DNA of 64,000 nucleotides from Magicicada septendecula (Eukaryota; Arthropoda; Insecta; Hemiptera; Cicadidae), in contig CM068367.1 of assembly GCA_034769895.1 (NCBI GenBank), forward strand, positions 124,409,927-124,473,926. The letters are read 5' to 3'. Made by a program: the position numbers and the translations under genes. Numbering within the stretch: position 1 is the stretch's first letter; every line of letters begins with the position of its first letter. A model generated the notes under the pieces. The model saw only the letters and a program-made list of their open reading frames with translations, made no database searches and had not been told where the DNA came from. This document shows, piece after piece, positions 60,051-64,000 of this stretch.

Positions 60051-60293
60051 AGCAACCAAGTAAAATCGATTTATATTATCGAACAATACAAACAATTATT
60101 TATATTATCAATACATGACAATTTAAAATACATTATACATCTTTAAAACAATATTTATGTGTATAATAAATAGTTTTTCATCTCCTCCATAATAGACTTG
60201 TTCGTGATTTTTACAAACTCACTATATCCTTATTAGTATAATAAAATTTGATCTGTTGCAATATATATTTATATATTGTAATGTTCAATTGTC

Positions 60294-60382
60294 TGACGTT
60301 AGCCCCACTGTTGGGTTCGCCAATATGTAATATTCTGTTTTTGACGTTAGCCCCACTGTTGGGTTCGCCAATATGTAATATT
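60294..60382 (-). promoter_or_regulatory. Duplicated primer-binding-site-like sequence
   Basis: A 41-bp sequence is present twice, 60294-60334 and 60342-60382, without differences. On the minus strand each contains ATTGGCGAACCCAACAGTGG followed by GGC, close to TGGCGCCCAACGTGGGGC (tRNA-Lys primer site) with AA and A insertions. It suggests the leader of a second LTR element on the minus strand. No gag or pol could be found beside it. Confidence 0.45.
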
Positions 60383-61689
60383 AAAATAATTAGTATCACT
60401 GAAATTGATTTGTAACTAAATAAAAAAAAAATCTGTGTTTTGTTTTTAAATAGAGGATTATTTATCTGAATCTCAGGGTTAACATACAAGTATCGTTAAA
60501 GTCTGGTACAATTTACACATAGAACAGACAATATAATTTTTATGCATGAGACTTGGTAATATAGTGTTGTTAATGTCTGTTGAATGTTTGTGGGTTCTTT
60601 TAAACAACTAGAAACTATAACAAAAAACTCTTATAATTAACGACTATTTTCATAATAGTGTACTAAAGTAATTCACAATTATTATTATTTATTTTTTTTT
60701 ATTGTTTTTTTTTCAGTCATTGTTTTTGTGGTATGATCTCACCAACTTTGCAGTTTTCCCAATGGATTTATTCGTTGATTCTGCTCCTGGACACCTGTTT
60801 TTTTGGTCTCTCTCTGTCAAAACATCATTCCTCTAGGTCTTGGGTTGGTTTTCCTGGTCATCTCAGCTTTTATTGGTCTTTAATTTCCATCAACTCTGCA
60901 GTCATTTATCTTAAACGTTCTGGCTTGCAATTCACAATTTTTAACAACAATCTTCTTCCACTCAAAACATTAATTTCTTTAGTTAAAGGCCATGGCTATA
61001 TTTTTTATGGGTCACAGGTTCGGTGTACCATTTCTAATTAATAATATTCTGTTGACCTTTACTTTATTTTTCCTTCGTAACTATATTATTATAAGTTTTT
61101 AACGTAAGAGTTTCTATCTTTTAAATTATTTACTTTGTTTGATTTCACTATATGGGTTATATACCTGTTTCATATAGATTATATATTTCTTCAATGCTCA
61201 TTATAATTATGTTCAATCACTTTCATTATACACAATTTATCCTTTTTACCGTATTTCACTGTTATTCTCACTTTCTAGCACTGTCATACCATACCACTTT
61301 TATAATTATAGTTTGATCTTATTATATTTGTAAAACTTAAATAATTCACTTTTATGTAAATTTGTTTCTTGATAAATAAATAACGGTCTGAGGTGCGCAG
61401 ACCTCCCCATAGTTAAATTAGATTTATTTACATTTTAACTAGTAATGAAGTTTTTAATAATAATATAAATTGTCTTATTACAATGAATTAGTTTAACACA
61501 AATAAAAATATATGTAAATGTACTGAACAGTGTGATTAATTACTTATTTATTTACATCTTTTGTCCTGGGATCATTAACTTCTTGGTTTTTGGTCATTGT
61601 CAGCCATAGTTTGTTACAGTCAGTAAATTATCTTTTAGTTAGTATGTTATATTTTATGTTTGGTGAAACGACACGTTACAATATATATA
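60383..61689. other. Unassigned AT-rich DNA
   Basis: The frame at 60733-61041 is hydrophobic and unrecognised. If 60294-60382 is a primer site, the right flank could hold the LTR of that element; no second copy is in the window to prove it. Confidence 0.35.
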
Positions 61690-61862
61690 TATATATATAT
61701 ATATTTCACTAAATTAGTATATATTTAGTACATATATTTGTATATATCTGAAGACGTTGGTAATATAAAAACTGTGGAAATCCTGTACGATAATACGATA
61801 TAATTTAACTAAAGTATATTATTGTTAACAGAGTTTTATTTATTATTCAATAATACGATATA
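61690..61862 (+). repeat. Repeat family C, copy 2 (instance 9)
   Basis: A (TA)n start, TATATCTGAAGACG, a decayed hairpin, GGAAATCC, then AATACGATATAATTTAA and TTATTCAATAATA. It aligns with the reverse complement of 57640-57781. Confidence 0.6.
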
Positions 61863-61997
61863 AATCATATAAGAATAAAGTGAATAACCTGTAATATAGA
61901 AAACCATTTGTATATTCGTATATGGATAACGGCGTCTCTTATTTTAAATAATAATGTTAATAATATACTAATTAATCATAATTATTATTATTATTAC

Positions 61998-62028
<31 letters not shown>

Positions 62029-62422
62029 ACTAAAATATTATTGCCTCTTCTATAATTTTTCAAAATAAAAATTATAAATTTAAATCACAAACCCTCCCTA
62101 AACATTAATAATGGACTGATAAATATTAAAAATTTTAATTTAATCACTACCTAAAACGAAATAATGAAGTGTAACTAAATTCTGTTTTTGAAGAAAAAAC
62201 TTAGAAAAAGAACAAAATCTAGGAAAAACCCAAAGCGTATAGTTAATATTATTGTTATTATACAATATTACAGTAGGATGTCTCTTAACCGACCCAATCG
62301 AAACTTGTATAAGTTAGTATAAAGTGTATAAGTTAACGGCAGTGCTTTTTTTAAATAAAAAATTTACCGCTACATTTTATTTACCGCTACATAATATAAT
62401 TTATACACAGTATCTGTAGTTA
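61863..62422. other. AT-rich DNA with ATT repeats
   Basis: An (ATT)n-like run at about 61980-62027. No gene seen. Confidence 0.5.
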
Positions 62423-62640
62423 AGTACTTATGGAGACGAGACATGAACATTAAAAAAAAGGAATAAGAAACACTAAGAAGGGCTGAAAGAAAGATTATAA
62501 GGCGAGTTTATGGCCCAGTTAAAGAAAATGATAAATGTAGAATAAGAAATAACAGGGACTTAGATGAGCTACTCAAGCATGAGGACACTGTAAGATTCGT
62601 AAAGGCTCAACGAATACAATGACTATGCTCTGTATGATGG
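62423..62640 (+). pseudogene. Non-LTR ORF2 C-terminal fragment
   Basis: [38 protein letters not shown] and RFVKAQRIQ match the ERKILRKIYGPVKEN...RIR.N.EL...VKAQRLRW tail typical of this group. Cut before the GRP-RW block. Confidence 0.75.
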
Positions 62641-63012
62641 TGGTTGGCGTGTGGACCCTTGGCCTACCTGCTACCTCTCCCCCATTCTAATACTTCCGCC
62701 CGGGCTCGACAGCAGCTAATTGCCGCGTGAGTCACCTCACTGTGCGTCCAGTATGAAACAATTTTTTTTTGCCTCGCTCAATACTGGTAAAATTTTGTTA
62801 TATGTGAAATCAGCGAAATAATACGATTAAAATGACACCAAACACGACTAAAAAATATTAAATTTTAAGGTGTTTCAAGGTAAAAGGTCAACAACTACTT
62901 TAATACACATCTTCAGTGCATACTGCTCAAAGAATAAGTTTAAATGAAAAATACGAATACTTGTTGAATTGCTTTGTTTAATTCTTTGATTGAAAAAGAA
63001 CACACATAAAGA
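62641..63012. other. Unassigned DNA
   Basis: Nothing recognised between two element fragments. Confidence 0.4.
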
Positions 63013-63381
63013 CTCATAATCTACCACGCAGGTGGCGTCAACGGATGGATAAATGCACCCCCGCTGATTTTCAAATCTAAGAAAACGGTTGACTACCATG
63101 AGGAAATGAATTCTGAGATATTTGAGTGCTGGTTTTTTGAAGTGTTGCTTCCTTCACTACCACCCGGTTCAACAATAGTGATGGACAACGCTCCTTACCA
63201 CTCAAGAGTAAACAACTCGGCTCCAACCTCATCCTCAAGGAAAGGAGAAATGGCAGATTGGCTAACCTCACGAGAAGTTCGTATCACGGACGACATGCGT
63301 AAGCCCGAACTGTATAATCTCGTCAAGCCACTAGACATAAAACTGAGAAAGAGAACGGTGAAAGAAAACGGTTTTGTTTGA
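63013..63381 (+). pseudogene. Tc1/mariner-like DDE transposase fragment (catalytic middle)
   Basis: From about 63013 the frame reads IIYHAGGVNGWI, TVDYHEEMNSEIF, FEVLLPSLPPGSTIVMDNAP (second catalytic Asp) YHSR, KGEMADWL and ELYNLVKPL. This is the DDE_3-type transposase common in arthropods (HAGG-NGF, DYH-EMN, LPP-S-IVMDNAPYH). The N-terminus with the first Asp and the C-terminal DLNPIE-like block are missing. It runs into a retrotransposon fragment at about 63395. Confidence 0.8.
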
Positions 63382-63394
63382 AGCGTGCTCCAAA

Positions 63395-63790
63395 GCCCAA
63401 AATTGGACATTGATGAACACAGCACAAGAATTAAGTTTTAAATTTTACAAGACAATTGCAATACCCACATTGGCATATGCGAGTAAGGCTTGGATCATGA
63501 CAGAAAAAGAATGCGGCAAGATTCAGACGGCTGAAATGCAGTTTCTTCGGCGTACTTTAAACTATACATTGCAAGATAGAATAAGGAATGAGGATACCAG
63601 AGGAAAACTCGAAGTAGAGGAGGACACAAATGAAATTATTCAGCTTACATGATGGGATTATCTGGAAAGGATGACAGAGCATCGATTGCCGAAAGTGGCA
63701 CTGAACTATAAAGCCATTGGTAGAAGAGACGTGAGTCGTCCGAGGATGAGATGGGTGCCGGAACAGGTTTATATAACTTAATCATCAAAG
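63395..63790 (+). pseudogene. Non-LTR ORF2 C-terminal fragment
   Basis: FKFYKTIAIPTLAYASKAW, KIQTAEMQFLRRTLNYTLQD, RIRNEDTRGKLEV, then after a stop WDYLERMTEHRLPKVAL, NYKAIGRRDVSRPRMRW. Complete post-RT tail with one stop. A (GAA)n-rich tail follows. Confidence 0.82.
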
Positions 63791-63828
63791 TGAAGAAGAA
63801 GAAGAAAACGAAGAAATAAAGAGGCGTT

Positions 63829-63945
63829 ACAAGTTTCGAGATGTGGACAAAGATGGAGAATGGAAGGATAGAGTGACGAGTGAAAAGGAGTTTGTAAGAG
63901 TAGGAGAGAAACGGAGAGTGTTGGATATCATTAAGGGCCTGCAAA
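63829..63945 (+). pseudogene. Second ORF2 tail fragment
   Basis: KFRDVDK/FEMWTKMENGRIE and, in another frame, RVGEKRRVLDIIKG match the FEMWVWRRMEKI-W and VGEKR-LL-IIK blocks. Short and broken. Confidence 0.5.
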
Positions 63946-64000
63946 AATGTATTAAATCAATGGATCATTTTCACTCTAGATGTTTTTAATAAATTTCAGA

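Overview
The window looks like repeat-rich, AT-rich nuclear DNA of an arthropod, most likely an insect. The reasons are a mix of jockey-, R1- and Osvaldo/Gypsy-like retroelements, mariner, hAT and pogo-like DNA transposons, a small Helitron, many CA/TG and GAA microsatellites, one spliced host exon with a canonical donor, and no bacterial-style gene packing. The species cannot be named from the sequence; a large-genome polyneopteran would fit, but that is a guess.

Layout. 1-6000: mostly anonymous, with one MITE-like element at 2091-2441. 6006-9802: a complete but decayed hAT transposon (DUF4371/TTF-finger transposase on the minus strand) with a perfect 8-bp target duplication, carrying a small Helitron. 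10078-11170: a long-inverted-repeat element followed by the 3' end of an R1-like retrotransposon. 12.5-18.2 kb: a retrotransposon tail, microsatellites and palindromic hairpin elements. 18292-21534: a second copy of the long-inverted-repeat element, split by a 5'-truncated jockey-clade retrotransposon with a 12-bp target duplication and poly(A) tail. 23150-29236: a three-layer nest, in which a retrotransposon tail is split by a short hAT MITE (8-bp TSD) that is itself split by a 5.2-kb coding-less LTR retrotransposon (4-bp TSD, two ~1.58-kb near-identical LTRs). 29237-30125: a minus-strand jockey fragment. 32.6-34.9 kb: remains of a CGGBP1-like hAT and of a mariner. 34868-45711: an Osvaldo/Gypsy-like LTR element with gag, protease, RT, RNase H and integrase (damaged by one internal duplication, one stop and one frameshift), followed by a second leader-gag copy that ends in a (GA)n tract. 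45.7-56.6 kb: a graveyard of retrotransposon tails, MITEs and microsatellites. 57019-57222: the only convincing host coding sequence, a minus-strand first exon of a beta-N-acetylhexosaminidase-like gene with a CpG-rich 5' flank. 57784-64000: a deleted mariner, a GC-rich 48-bp minisatellite, a duplicated primer-binding-site-like motif, a DDE transposase fragment and further retrotransposon tails.

The genes do not form a pathway. The window reads as the flank and large first intron of one host gene, filled by layered mobile elements. The most unusual signal is a recurring small RNA-like motif (CTGAWGA, a hairpin with changing but complementary stems, then GAAAC) found at about ten sites and in several repeat families. 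It resembles a hammerhead-ribozyme core, with one extra base in most copies. Second is the tandem multiplication of tRNA primer-binding-site-like sequences in two separate retroelement leaders.
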